Assembly (NCBI GenBank): GCA_017509065.1
Contig: JAFWQM010000022.1
Coordinates: 1 to 64,000 of the forward strand
DNA: 64,000 nucleotides
Direction: 5' to 3'
Origin: Clostridia bacterium
GTDB taxonomy: Bacteria; Bacillota_A; Clostridia; Christensenellales; Aristaeellaceae
Below the pieces are notes generated by a model, which was not told the DNA's origin, made no database searches, and saw nothing but the letters and a program-made list of their open reading frames with translations. Positions 34,787 to 43,386 of this stretch are shown in pieces (the first letter of the stretch is position 1; each line of letters starts with the position of its first letter). A program made the position numbers and the translations under genes.

Positions 34787-36391
34787 TCAGAAATCGGACA
34801 CCTGGCAGTCTTCCAGTTTTCCGTTTCCATAGCGGCTGAACACGGCAGTGATGGAACGCTTGTTGGAGTATACCTCCGTTACGTCGCTGATATACCACTG
34901 ATTGAATTCGCTCAGACTGAACCGCACAGTCGCCGTGCCCGTGCGTGTGCTGAAGAAATGGCTCTCGGGAATCTGCTTGATTACGCTCACAATTTTGCCG
35001 CCGCGGTTATAGATCACGGTAAATCCGTTCTGTTCGGTGATGTATGCCAGATTGGGCGAACCGTCCGAACCGCCGCCTTCCGGGGAGTAAGCCACGGCGT
35101 ATCCTGCCTTTTTCACAAGCTTGCAGCCTTTGGGAACCTGGATCTCGGTGCAGGACAGTTTATCGGAATATTCTCTGATCACATTTCCTGTCACGATATC
35201 CTGCAGTTCCCAATGCGGCAGGACGACCTTGATGGGATCATCGGCATCGTTGTTCTGCTTCACCTGGTTTGTAGCCCATTGGATATAGGAAGGATAAGCG
35301 CCCCAGACGATTTCCTGCCGGGCTCCTTTCTCCAACTCCTGATAAACGCCTATCCATTTGGTTCCAACCTGGTATTTGTGGTTTTCAGTGGAGAAACTGG
35401 CGATCAGATTCGCGTTTACCTTCAGTTCCTCCGGTTCTTCGCCAACGCCCATCCAATTGGCCCAGATGCGGTCCACCGGCTTGTCCAGGAAAACGGTGAT
35501 CTTTTTTCCGTCTTCCGACATGACAGGCGACAGCCCCGCAAAAGAACTGATAGACGGCATTTCAGGCAGACCGGAATACTCGGAGATTTTTTCTTTCACA
35601 TTGTAATGGGCAGGAACCTGGGCGGGATCATCTTCCGCCGCGCTGGAGCCGACATCTACGCCGAAAACTTTCATATCCGGCGTGTAGCTCGTCACATACT
35701 GGATTTTTCCATTGCGGCCATAAATAACGATGTAGCCCTTTTGCATGGTGATATACGCCAGGTTGGGCGAACCGTCGGAACCGTTGGAGCCATATCGCCA
35801 GGAAACAGCGTAGCCTTCCACCCGCTGCAGGGCAAAGCCTTCCGGCACTTCGATGTCCGTGCAGTTCAGGCTGTCGCTGAACTCATTGAAAAGCACTTCG
35901 TCAGAAACGCGAAACAGGATCCAATGCGGCGAGACAACCGCCACGCAGTCGCCGTGCGAGGCAGCGTTCTTTGCCTGAATGGTGCGCCAGTTGATCTGGG
36001 ATTCCAGCGCGCCAAACTCGATGATAAAGCGCTGGGATGTTTCCTCCTTGAACAGAACCGCGTTCGAGGGCGGCATGGCGCCCACCTGATAGGAATGCCG
36101 TTTGGTGGAAAACGTTACAGTCAAGTTATCGTCCAGGAACAGTTCTTCCGGCTCTTCATCCTTGCCCATCCAGTTGGCCCACAGCCTGTCCACAGGTTCG
36201 CTGAGGGAAACAGTGACGCGGCCCAGCTCATCGGGCACTGATGCGCGCAGCACCGCAAAGCTGCTCAGATCAGGAAATTCAGAAGAATCATTATTCATAA
36301 TGATTTCTTCCACTCCAATCGAACCAGCAAATGCAGCAGAAGCAGAGAAGATCAGCGCTAATGCTAATAAGAAAGTTATTGCTCTTCTCAT
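34787..36391 (-). CDS. Secreted protein with two VDxLxxNW modules
   Basis: 534 residues. Signal peptide MRRAITFLLALALIFSASAA. Two internal repeats of about 200 residues follow: each has a strand pair around VSLSEPVDRLWANWMG / VFLDKPVDRIWANWMG, an FSTxxHxYQVG segment, a helical WxTIQAK/TNQVKQ part, and a GSPNLAYITxQxGxxVIY strand. The C-terminal ~60 residues (RFSLSEFNQWYISDVTEVYS ... SRYGNGKLEDC) recur in the next gene. AAAGGAGA precedes the ATG. No enzyme motif; an extracellular repeat protein of unknown role. Confidence 0.8.
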   Translation of the reverse strand: MRRAITFLLALALIFSASAAFAGSIGVEEIIMNNDSSEFPDLSSFAVLRASVPDELGRVTVSLSEPVDRLWANWMGKDEEPEELFLDDNLTVTFSTKRHSYQVGAMPPSNAVLFKEETSQRFIIEFGALESQINWRTIQAKNAASHGDCVAVVSPHWILFRVSDEVLFNEFSDSLNCTDIEVPEGFALQRVEGYAVSWRYGSNGSDGSPNLAYITMQKGYIVIYGRNGKIQYVTSYTPDMKVFGVDVGSSAAEDDPAQVPAHYNVKEKISEYSGLPEMPSISSFAGLSPVMSEDGKKITVFLDKPVDRIWANWMGVGEEPEELKVNANLIASFSTENHKYQVGTKWIGVYQELEKGARQEIVWGAYPSYIQWATNQVKQNNDADDPIKVVLPHWELQDIVTGNVIREYSDKLSCTEIQVPKGCKLVKKAGYAVAYSPEGGGSDGSPNLAYITEQNGFTVIYNRGGKIVSVIKQIPESHFFSTRTGTATVRFSLSEFNQWYISDVTEVYSNKRSITAVFSRYGNGKLEDCQVSDF

Positions 36392-36474
36392 ATGTGCATC
36401 TCCTTTTCTGTGGTGAAGTCAGTCATGAAAGCATCGGCAGTTTATGTACAGCACAGCCCCGCATGGCTGAAGCA

Positions 36475-38097
36475 TCAGGGATTGCACACATCACACGGCT
36501 GATACATCTGACGGAATGCCTCCAGATCAAAGCCGTCGCCGTCGTTATACGCCGCCCAATGCCAGTCGTCTTTATCACGCTTTTTCACCAGGGGGCAATC
36601 CGCGGTATGGAGCACTCCCCAATAGCCATCTACCGGATCTTCATACTCATAGACAAAATATTCAGGAGAATCGTCTTCATCGAACGACGACACATCATCG
36701 GGCGGCAGATCGTTGTCCTCATCCATCGGGAAATCGTCGTCGTCGGTCGGGAAATCGTCGTCATCGGTCGGGAAATCGTCGTCATCGGGCGGCAGATCAT
36801 TATCAGGAGAAGAGCTGGAACTCCTGATGTTGTACGGAGCGGCAGAACCGTCCGTCAAGTATTCGCTTGCCTTGTAATAAGCCAGCTTTCCGTTGCCCGT
36901 GCGATTGTAGAACGCGCTGACATAGGAGCCGTCCTCATACATTTCCGTTACTTCACGGATAAACCAGCCGGTGTTGCAGGGCTCGAACTTGATAACGGCG
37001 GTGCCCATGTCCTGACCGAAAAGTTCCGTATCGAACATCGTGAGATAGAACCACTGGATCTTGCCGTTGCGGCCGTAGGCCACTGTCCACTGTTCGCCAT
37101 TGATCGTCTGGTCGGACAGATACGCCACGGTGTAGCGGCCGTCGGAAGTGCCGTCGGAAGCGGCGTAGGTGGGATGCCAGGCCGTCACATAGCCGTTCAC
37201 GCGGTAGAGCTTGAAACCGGCGGGGACGGTGATGTTCTTTACATTGGTATTGTACTTGTAACGGGAAAGGATGCAGAATTTGCCATCATCCAGTGTTCTG
37301 ACCACGGCGTAGAAGGGTTCTTCCACTTTTACACAGTAATAGTTGCTCAGATTGGCACGGTTGCCGTACTGATCGTATTGATGCTGCCCCAGCGCGTCGG
37401 TAGCCTGCTTGGCTTCCTGCTCCGCCTTCTGCCTCAGCGTTTCAATGGTGGCTTCGATCTGCGCGTTGCTCGAGGCAGGCGACGCGGGATTGTAATAAAA
37501 ATCTACTTCATGCTTGGTGAAATTATCAGGCTGGTCGTTGTAAAGATAGCCTGCCAGTTCGTTAATCGCGGAGTCGTTCTTTTGCTGCTTTGTATCATCC
37601 TGGTTCCGGTACTCATCGGCAGGGCCTACGTTCCTGAGCGTGTCCCTCTGCGCCATCGTGTCGCCTACACTGTATCCCTCCGCGGCGTCGGAATCCCGCA
37701 GCATGGTCTGATAACGGTTCGGGTCCTTGCTCGAATCGTACTCCGTATAGGTCTCATAGGCATAGGCGTTCGTCCAGTGCGCGCCGACCTGGTATTTGTG
37801 GCCAGTGGTGTCCAGATGCGCGATGAACACGTTGTCCACTTCTTCTACTTCCAGGTCTTCCTCATGCTCATTGTTGTATTCCAGCCAATTTGCGCGCAGA
37901 TTGTCCACAGGCCTGTCCAGATAGATGGTTACGATCTCATCTTCCTGGAAGGTATGCATCTGCGCGAAATCACTCAGCCTGGGCAAATAAGGAAGATCGT
38001 CAAAATCATCTATACGCTTTGGCACTTCCAGGGCCAGTGCCGGTGTCAAAGAGCACAGCAACCCCACTGTCAAAGCCAGCGCAATTACTCTCCTCAT
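36475..38097 (-). CDS. Secreted VDxLxxNW protein with acidic repeat and CxxC tail domain
   Basis: 540 residues. Signal peptide MRRVIALALTVGLLCSL. One large module (VTIYLDRPVDNLRANWLEYN, GHKYQVGAHW) carries a long Gln/Asp/Glu-rich insertion, then the family C-terminal region (EVTEMYEDGSYVSAFYNRTG). After that come an Asp-rich repeat (DDDDFPT units) and a final ~55-residue domain with HTADCPLV ... YQPCDVCNP, a possible zinc site. The acidic stretch might bind cations or the cell wall. Function unknown. GGAGA precedes the ATG. Confidence 0.8.
   Translation of the reverse strand: MRRVIALALTVGLLCSLTPALALEVPKRIDDFDDLPYLPRLSDFAQMHTFQEDEIVTIYLDRPVDNLRANWLEYNNEHEEDLEVEEVDNVFIAHLDTTGHKYQVGAHWTNAYAYETYTEYDSSKDPNRYQTMLRDSDAAEGYSVGDTMAQRDTLRNVGPADEYRNQDDTKQQKNDSAINELAGYLYNDQPDNFTKHEVDFYYNPASPASSNAQIEATIETLRQKAEQEAKQATDALGQHQYDQYGNRANLSNYYCVKVEEPFYAVVRTLDDGKFCILSRYKYNTNVKNITVPAGFKLYRVNGYVTAWHPTYAASDGTSDGRYTVAYLSDQTINGEQWTVAYGRNGKIQWFYLTMFDTELFGQDMGTAVIKFEPCNTGWFIREVTEMYEDGSYVSAFYNRTGNGKLAYYKASEYLTDGSAAPYNIRSSSSSPDNDLPPDDDDFPTDDDDFPTDDDDFPMDEDNDLPPDDVSSFDEDDSPEYFVYEYEDPVDGYWGVLHTADCPLVKKRDKDDWHWAAYNDGDGFDLEAFRQMYQPCDVCNP
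36728..36790. repeat. Three tandem 21-base repeats in a coding region
   Basis: Unit GGGAAATCGTCGTCATCGGT(C), three copies, encoding seven-residue DDDDFPT-type units on the minus strand; in-frame, so copy number can vary without frameshift. Confidence 0.85.
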
Positions 38098-38154
38098 GGT
38101 CTTCTCTCCTTAAACAACAAATTTCCAATCGTCCTGATCTTGGTTACGTAACAT

Positions 38155-38183
38155 ATAATAACTCATTTTGACATATATGTCAA
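38155..38183 (-). promoter_or_regulatory. Promoter of the acidic secreted protein with palindromic -35
   Basis: Minus strand TTGACA, 17 bases, TATTAT. The -35 is part of a perfect 16-base palindrome, TTGACATATATGTCAA, a likely operator. Confidence 0.65.
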
Positions 38184-38319
38184 GGATTTATAAAGAAAGT
38201 ATTAAGAAAAAAATACAAAAATAACGAAATTTAGAAAAATCCTGCCTGCTTTAGAAATAATTGAGAACAAATCGGAATTATATTGTAACATTCCAACGGT
38301 CACGGATTCCCCGGAAAGG

Positions 38320-38450
38320 TCAGCTTTCGTCCGGGAAGCCTTGGCTTTCCACGTCGACCAGCCTGCCGCTTCCGGTTTTGCTGTAAGAAGCGGTGATGGC
38401 CGCAAACCCATTTTTACATCGCGGCAGACCTTCTTTCGTGGTTTTTTTAT
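38320..38450 (-). pseudogene. Decayed C-terminal remnant of a VDxLxxNW-family gene
   Basis: A short minus-strand reading frame, FAAITASYSKTGSGRLVDVE then a stop, matches the family C-terminus (SITAVFSRYGNGKLEDC; YVSAFYNRTGNGKL). No start codon, signal peptide or module remains. It lies upstream of two intact paralogs. Confidence 0.6.
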
Positions 38451-38566
38451 GGATAAGCTATCCTGTCTATCCTGTTAATAATTATAGATAGTTTATTTCT
38501 ATTTGTCAAGAAAATATGACGAATTATTACAAATTTATAAACTTTCCGGCTTCGATTCAGATATTT

Positions 38567-38800
38567 CTGGGGGAACCAACCAAAAGTGTTTTTTTCCTTT
38601 ATGGCTTTCTTGGAAGGGGGTCTGGGGGAAACCATTCTTTGGGGCTGAAGCGCCCGGAAAACCTGCCCTTGGGCTGGTTTTCAGCGTAGGGGCCGCAACG
38701 CCCGGAAAATCATCCAGTGGATGATTTTCAGTGAAGGCCGGGCGGTAGCCCCGGAAAGGCCGGAAGGCCCCGGACAGCAAAGAATGGTTTCCCCCAGAAT
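38567..38800. repeat. REP-like composite R5 with an inserted hairpin cluster
   Basis: From left: a half element (CTGGGGGAACCAACCAAAAG), an inverted tail (GGCTTTCTTGGAAGGGGGT), the left palindrome arm at 38,622-38,641, a ~135-base insertion, and the right arm at 38,778-38,798. The insertion holds two similar hairpins, one being GAAAATCATCC-AGT-GGATGATTTTC. Confidence 0.75.
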
Positions 38801-38818
38801 ACTCCTCCGGGTTAGGTC

Positions 38819-41233
38819 TTACGCGTTTTCAGCCATGCAAAGCCAGCTGATTTCCATGGTTCTGTCATCGGTGAAAGCGGTATTGTTGTCCGCGATGGCA
38901 TAGATACGGAACCCGCTTTTCAGCTTGTTTTCATAGCTGACGAATGACAGATAGCGTCCGTCGCCGCTCTTTGGCGTGAGCAGGATGGTGTAATTCGTGT
39001 CGCGGAACGGCGTCTGGAACACCACGTCAGCGGTTGCGGTGCGGGTTTCTTCAGCGGTAAAGGTCACGGTGGAGAGGCCGCACGCCATGGCCTGCAAAGG
39101 CGCGAACACTTTCCGTACAGTGGCCAGCGGGGCGCTGACGACGCTGGCGGCATCCGTTTCGATTGCGCCCGCGTAGTCCGTGCCGGCAAAGCGCGCGCTT
39201 TCCAGGCGCAGCACGGCGTTCGTGGTATCGAAGCCAGAAAAATCGGTGTCCACGCCGATCTGCAGCGCCGTGGCGTCAAAGCCCAGGTCAATCTGTCCGA
39301 TGGCAATGGTGGTCGAGGTGCTGTTGGAAAGGCGCAGGGCGGACAGCTTGTCCGAATTGGCCCTGGCTTCCGAGCGAAGGATGTTCCGCTTGGCCCGGAT
39401 GGTCGGGAAGGCCGTCGGCGCGAAAGAGAGCATGGGCTGGGATACGTTGTTCACCTTCTCCGCCCAGGCGTGATAGGCAATGAACCACACGTAAGATGCG
39501 TTTTCCCGGTCGTACAGGTGGATGGTATTGTCCTCGGCGATCAGCGTGCCGGAGAACATGATGGCGAAATCCGCGCGGAAATTGAAAATGCTGTTGTCAT
39601 ACAGCGCGCCTTCCTCCCGCTTCCAGAACGCGCAGTGCTTCACCGCCACCGTGCCGTCCCCGTATCCGATGCTGACCACGCCGGGATAGCCGAAGAATTT
39701 GCAGTTCTCCACTAAGTTATTCCCGTACACACCATAGTGGAAATCCGCGCGGTTGCATTCGCAGTTCCGGTAGGTCACGTCCGTGCACCAGTGGGTTGCC
39801 GCCGCGCCCCATTCCTTGCTGAAATGCAGCCGGTCGAACAGCACCTGATAGCAGCTGTAAACGTCGAACAGATATTCCGTCACGGTCGTCGTCCCGCTGG
39901 GCAGGTTCGCCACGTTGTTGCCGATGATGTTTTCAAAGGCGATGTTGAAGCCGTATTTCGCGGTGAACAGGGCGTTGTGCCAGGCCATGCCGGTAATGTT
40001 CTGCGTGTGGATGGCGGTATCGCACACGGTCACGTTGCTGCGCTGAATGAGAATTTCGGCGGGATAGCCCGCGTCTTTCACCAGGATCGTACCCAGGCGC
40101 ACACGGATGGGCGGCGTCAGCTTGTCGACGCGCACGCACGCCCGAACGGACGGCATATCCAGGAACAGATCGAGCGGCTGGATCACGCCATAGTCGTTGG
40201 TCAGGAAGGTCTGCTTATGGTAGTAGCTGCCGGGGTTGCCCTGCCGCGGACCAAGGCTTAAGCCGCTGGTCACGGAAATCACGCTGTTGGGATAGCCGGA
40301 AAACACCGAATCGTAGTTCTGATGGGTCACGCTGGAAATGGTCAGCGCGTCAGGCGTATCTCCGATTTTCAGAATCACCTGGCCCGCGTTCTGCCCGTCC
40401 ATGAGCAGGGTGGAGCCGCTGAAATCCACATCGGTGTCGATCACGGGGCAGCTGCTTTCCGTGGCGGTTTTCAGGTAAATCGTGCCGCCGTGACAGATGA
40501 GCGGCACGCCGAAGCGCTTCGCCAGCAGCGTGGCCAGGCGAACAGGCACGGTGTCGTCGCTCACGCCGTCGCATTTCGCGCCGAACATCTGCGGGGTGAC
40601 GCAGCGATGCACTACGGCCACGCTCTCCACCCGTTCGATGAACGCTTCCCATTCCGCCGCCGTGCCGGAAAAGCCGTTTTCCCGAGCCAGAGCCAGGCTG
40701 CTTTCCGCGTCCATGTCCACGTCCTCCAGAACGAGGGAATGGCCCTCCGTTGTCGCATGCTTGATGCCCGCGTAGGACGCGGCGTACAGCATATGCGCGG
40801 TCAATTCCTTTGCGTCCGCGAGCGCCACGCTGGTGTTTGCCCACAGGTCCTCCATATCAGACGCGGCCTGCAGCGCGTCCTGGATGGCGGTGGGGTATTT
40901 GTGCTCCACCTGCTCGCTGATGGGCGGCAGGTCGCCCACATCGAGGTAGAACAGCTCGCTGTTCCAGGTGGTGGTGTCGCTGCCCGTGATCTCCACCCAC
41001 GCGCGGATGCGGCCCGGCTGCTCCGTCAGCGTCAGCGGCACCGTGGCCAGGCCGTCCCGAATCGTCAGGATCTCGGGCGTGCCGTCCGGCAAAAGCAGCA
41101 TCAGGTGAGCGATCTGGCTGTCGCTGATCTGCGGCAGGAAAAAGCGCAGGGTCTGGCTGTTCTGATCCGTTTCCTGGCCGATGGAGCAGCTGCGCGGCGC
41201 GGGCTGCCGGCCGGAAAATCTGATAGTAATCAT
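38819..41233 (-). CDS. Phage-type baseplate/tailspike protein with pectate-lyase-like beta helix
   Basis: 804 residues after AAGGAGG. N-terminal ~150 residues look like a phage baseplate/BppU-type anchoring domain (strands ending TTTWNSELFYLDVGDLPP), followed by a short helical linker with ARENGFSGTAAEWEAFIER, and then a right-handed beta-helix beginning with VTPQMFGAKCDGVSDDTVPV, the tailspike/pectate-lyase-superfamily start. The C-terminal domain is beta-rich. It would bind or cut surface polysaccharide. It lies 6 kb from the phage-like cassette, on the opposite strand, so may be a detached part of it. Confidence 0.75.
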   Translation of the reverse strand: MITIRFSGRQPAPRSCSIGQETDQNSQTLRFFLPQISDSQIAHLMLLLPDGTPEILTIRDGLATVPLTLTEQPGRIRAWVEITGSDTTTWNSELFYLDVGDLPPISEQVEHKYPTAIQDALQAASDMEDLWANTSVALADAKELTAHMLYAASYAGIKHATTEGHSLVLEDVDMDAESSLALARENGFSGTAAEWEAFIERVESVAVVHRCVTPQMFGAKCDGVSDDTVPVRLATLLAKRFGVPLICHGGTIYLKTATESSCPVIDTDVDFSGSTLLMDGQNAGQVILKIGDTPDALTISSVTHQNYDSVFSGYPNSVISVTSGLSLGPRQGNPGSYYHKQTFLTNDYGVIQPLDLFLDMPSVRACVRVDKLTPPIRVRLGTILVKDAGYPAEILIQRSNVTVCDTAIHTQNITGMAWHNALFTAKYGFNIAFENIIGNNVANLPSGTTTVTEYLFDVYSCYQVLFDRLHFSKEWGAAATHWCTDVTYRNCECNRADFHYGVYGNNLVENCKFFGYPGVVSIGYGDGTVAVKHCAFWKREEGALYDNSIFNFRADFAIMFSGTLIAEDNTIHLYDRENASYVWFIAYHAWAEKVNNVSQPMLSFAPTAFPTIRAKRNILRSEARANSDKLSALRLSNSTSTTIAIGQIDLGFDATALQIGVDTDFSGFDTTNAVLRLESARFAGTDYAGAIETDAASVVSAPLATVRKVFAPLQAMACGLSTVTFTAEETRTATADVVFQTPFRDTNYTILLTPKSGDGRYLSFVSYENKLKSGFRIYAIADNNTAFTDDRTMEISWLCMAENA

Positions 41234-41308
41234 GGCATTTCCTCCTTACCTTTTTGCTGCCACTGTACCCGGTTTTAGCGCGAAAAAAGAGCCCCCCAAG
41301 AGGCTGTA

Positions 41309-41650
41309 AAAAAGTTAGGAGTTAGGAGTTTATAGTTTAGAGTTAGGAGATAGGAGTTAGGAGTTTTATATAGATTACACGCAAACACGCAGATATTCAC
41401 ATATTCCTTATATAGAGATAACACTGTCATCCCGACTGGAGCGGAACGAAGTGGAGCGGAATGGAGGGACCTGAAATCTGGAAAACCTGTTGCTTCGCTG
41501 AATGTGATTCTCCCAGGTCCCTCCACTCCGATCGGGATGACATCGTTTGTTGTTTGTGTTAGAGCTACTTGGCAGATATCGTTCCAACTTTCCTTACAGG
41601 CTGGAATACCTCCAAACTATAAACTATAAACTCCAAACTATAAACTCCTC
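41309..41650. repeat. Nested composite palindrome D with heptamer arms
   Basis: Outer left arm: seven 7-base units GTTAGGA/GTTTATA/GTTTAGA (41,314-41,366). Outer right arm (41,610-41,648): ACTATAA, ACTCCAA, ACTCCTC units. Inner palindrome: GTCATCCCGACTGGAGCGGA...GGGACCTGAAA (41,426-41,476) and CCCAGGTCCCTCC...TCGGGATGAC (41,512-41,541). The inner part matches composite C. Confidence 0.8.
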
Positions 41651-41707
41651 TCCCCCTCACTCCTCCCCGCTTCCCGGCATAGCCTGAAGGAAGAGGGGGC
41701 GGTCAGA

Positions 41708-42532
41708 ATGGGCCTGTGGGTGGCGGACGGGGAAAAAGGGCTGATACTGCTGGACGGGGACGGGAACAGGAAAATCGGCCCGCCGGGGGAAGCGCTGTGC
41801 AGGGCATGCGGCAGGATATGGTGCGCGGGGGCGGGCCAGTGCCGATGCTACGCGGAATCGACGGGCGAATATCTCTGCGGTCTTACGCTGCCCACGGGCG
41901 TATGCGCGATGACCGCGCTGGGAAATCAGGTATACGCCCTGTCCGCCGACGCCGACAGCGTGACGGCCTTCTGCGCGGAAACGGGAGAGATCCGCTGCTG
42001 CGCCCCGGCCGGAATGTACCCGCGGGATGTGTGCGCGCATCCGAGGCAAAAATATTTTCTCGTGGCGGGCGGCGTATCCGGGGAAATGCTGCTGCTGGAC
42101 GCCGCCCTGCAAAGGCTGAGGGTTTACCGCCTGCCCGGCACGGTCTGCGGCGCGTGTTTTTTCAGCCGCGGCATGGCGGCGCTGTGCGCGGTGGAGCGCG
42201 GGGAAGCGCTCGCGTCCCGGCTTTTCTCCGTCAGCTACCGGGGCGTGACGGAAGAAATATTCGCGCTGCCGCTGGTGCCTTCCTGCCTGTGCGGCCTGCC
42301 GGACGGCGGGTGCGCGATGGGCTGCTGCGGGGAAACCGTCTGTTTCCGGGCAAACAAAAAGGCTGCCTTTCGGCAACCTTTTTCCTGCCCTTTGCGGCTG
42401 CGCGCCGCGCGAGGCTATATGCTGCTGTGTGAAGCCGGGGAAGGGGTATATTCCCTTCCTTCCGGACGCAGGGTGTATTCGGGAGCAAACGTCCTGGACG
42501 CCCTGCCGGTCGAAGCTTTGCAGCCGTCGTGA
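41708..42532 (+). CDS. Unrecognised beta-propeller-like protein, cysteine-rich
   Basis: 274 residues; the start follows GGGGGCGGTCAGA. Repeating short blades of the form VADGEKGLILLDGDG, VYALSADADSVTAFCAETGE, YFLVAGGVSGEMLLLDA and AVERGE suggest a YVTN/YncE-like propeller. It has an unusual number of cysteines and no signal peptide. A terminator-like hairpin is embedded at 42,356-42,383. Function unknown; it lies next to the tailspike-like gene but on the other strand. Confidence 0.6.
   Translation: MGLWVADGEKGLILLDGDGNRKIGPPGEALCRACGRIWCAGAGQCRCYAESTGEYLCGLTLPTGVCAMTALGNQVYALSADADSVTAFCAETGEIRCCAPAGMYPRDVCAHPRQKYFLVAGGVSGEMLLLDAALQRLRVYRLPGTVCGACFFSRGMAALCAVERGEALASRLFSVSYRGVTEEIFALPLVPSCLCGLPDGGCAMGCCGETVCFRANKKAAFRQPFSCPLRLRAARGYMLLCEAGEGVYSLPSGRRVYSGANVLDALPVEALQPS
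42356..42383. terminator. Terminator-like hairpin embedded in coding sequence
   Basis: AAAAAGGCTGCC-TTTC-GGCAACCTTTTT; on the minus strand it would end transcription of the 42,547-43,026 gene. Confidence 0.55.
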
Positions 42533-42546
42533 GGAAACGGGGAAAA

Positions 42547-43026
42547 TCAGTAGAGCCGGGGCTTCCGTTCGCGCGCGTACATCAGCTCTGTCTTGTAGCC
42601 GCTGCGGACGATGAACTGATAAGCGTCATCTTTCTGCCCCGTGGGGCGCATCACCTTGTAGCGCCGCAGGCGATAGCACTGGGTCTCCTGCAGCACCGGC
42701 AGATCATCCGCGATCACCTGCGCCAAAGCCCAGGTGCGGCGCGGATTCAAGGGCCTGTGACCCCATTCGGAAAACACGTAAGAGCCAATCTCTCCCGGAG
42801 GACAGACGGAGAAAAAAACCACCCTTGTCCTCTCGACCTGCACCCGGTCGATGTTGTACTTGCGCGCTTCCAATACCAAGGGATAAACCTCATAATACAG
42901 CATGCTTCGGCGCATGCGCTCTTTATCCATTTCCTCATGCTGACGGCGGCTGCGATCATACCACAGAATCAGCAGCATACCCAATGCGGCTGCGCACAGA
43001 AACAGCGTCCACCCGCTCATCCGCAT
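42547..43026 (-). CDS. Membrane-anchored protein of unknown function
   Basis: 159 residues. One N-terminal membrane helix (WTLFLCAAALGMLLILWY) then a charged cytoplasmic or external domain with RMRRSMLYYEVYPLVLEARK and FFSVCPPGEIGSYVFSEWGH. No family recognised. It is convergent with the propeller-like gene and appears to use a terminator lying within that gene. Confidence 0.65.
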   Translation of the reverse strand: MRMSGWTLFLCAAALGMLLILWYDRSRRQHEEMDKERMRRSMLYYEVYPLVLEARKYNIDRVQVERTRVVFFSVCPPGEIGSYVFSEWGHRPLNPRRTWALAQVIADDLPVLQETQCYRLRRYKVMRPTGQKDDAYQFIVRSGYKTELMYARERKPRLY

Positions 43027-43230
43027 GATCTCCTTTCCGCAAGCTCAGGAGTATTGTATCATCGGCTTTTTCCAAATGCAACACGATATCAGGATTGTTG
43101 GCAATTTGTAATAGTTTCGATACCTCTCCTTCATCCATGCGGAAATGGCGTAAAATTCCATGACGGAATTGTGATGACAGTGTTGCGGGAATTTTGTCGA
43201 TTTCTTTGCTGGAGGGGGGGAGGGATGGGG

Positions 43231-43386
43231 AGGAGTTTATAGTTTATAGTTTAGAGTTTGGAGGTGTTTAGTGTTCCAGCTTGTAAGGGCATCATTCCTA
43301 TATAACGCATATGCGTTTTTCTGCATGTAAGATATATAAAAACTCCTAACTCCTCACTCCTAACTCCAAACTATAAACCCCCCCTC
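43231..43386. repeat. Heptamer-period inverted element E, overlapping the mfd 3' end
   Basis: Left arm GTTTATA GTTTATA GTTTAGA GTTTGGA; right arm ACTCCTA ACTCCTC ACTCCTA ACTCCAA ACTATAA (43,341-43,380). The mfd reading frame ends inside the right arm. Confidence 0.75.
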
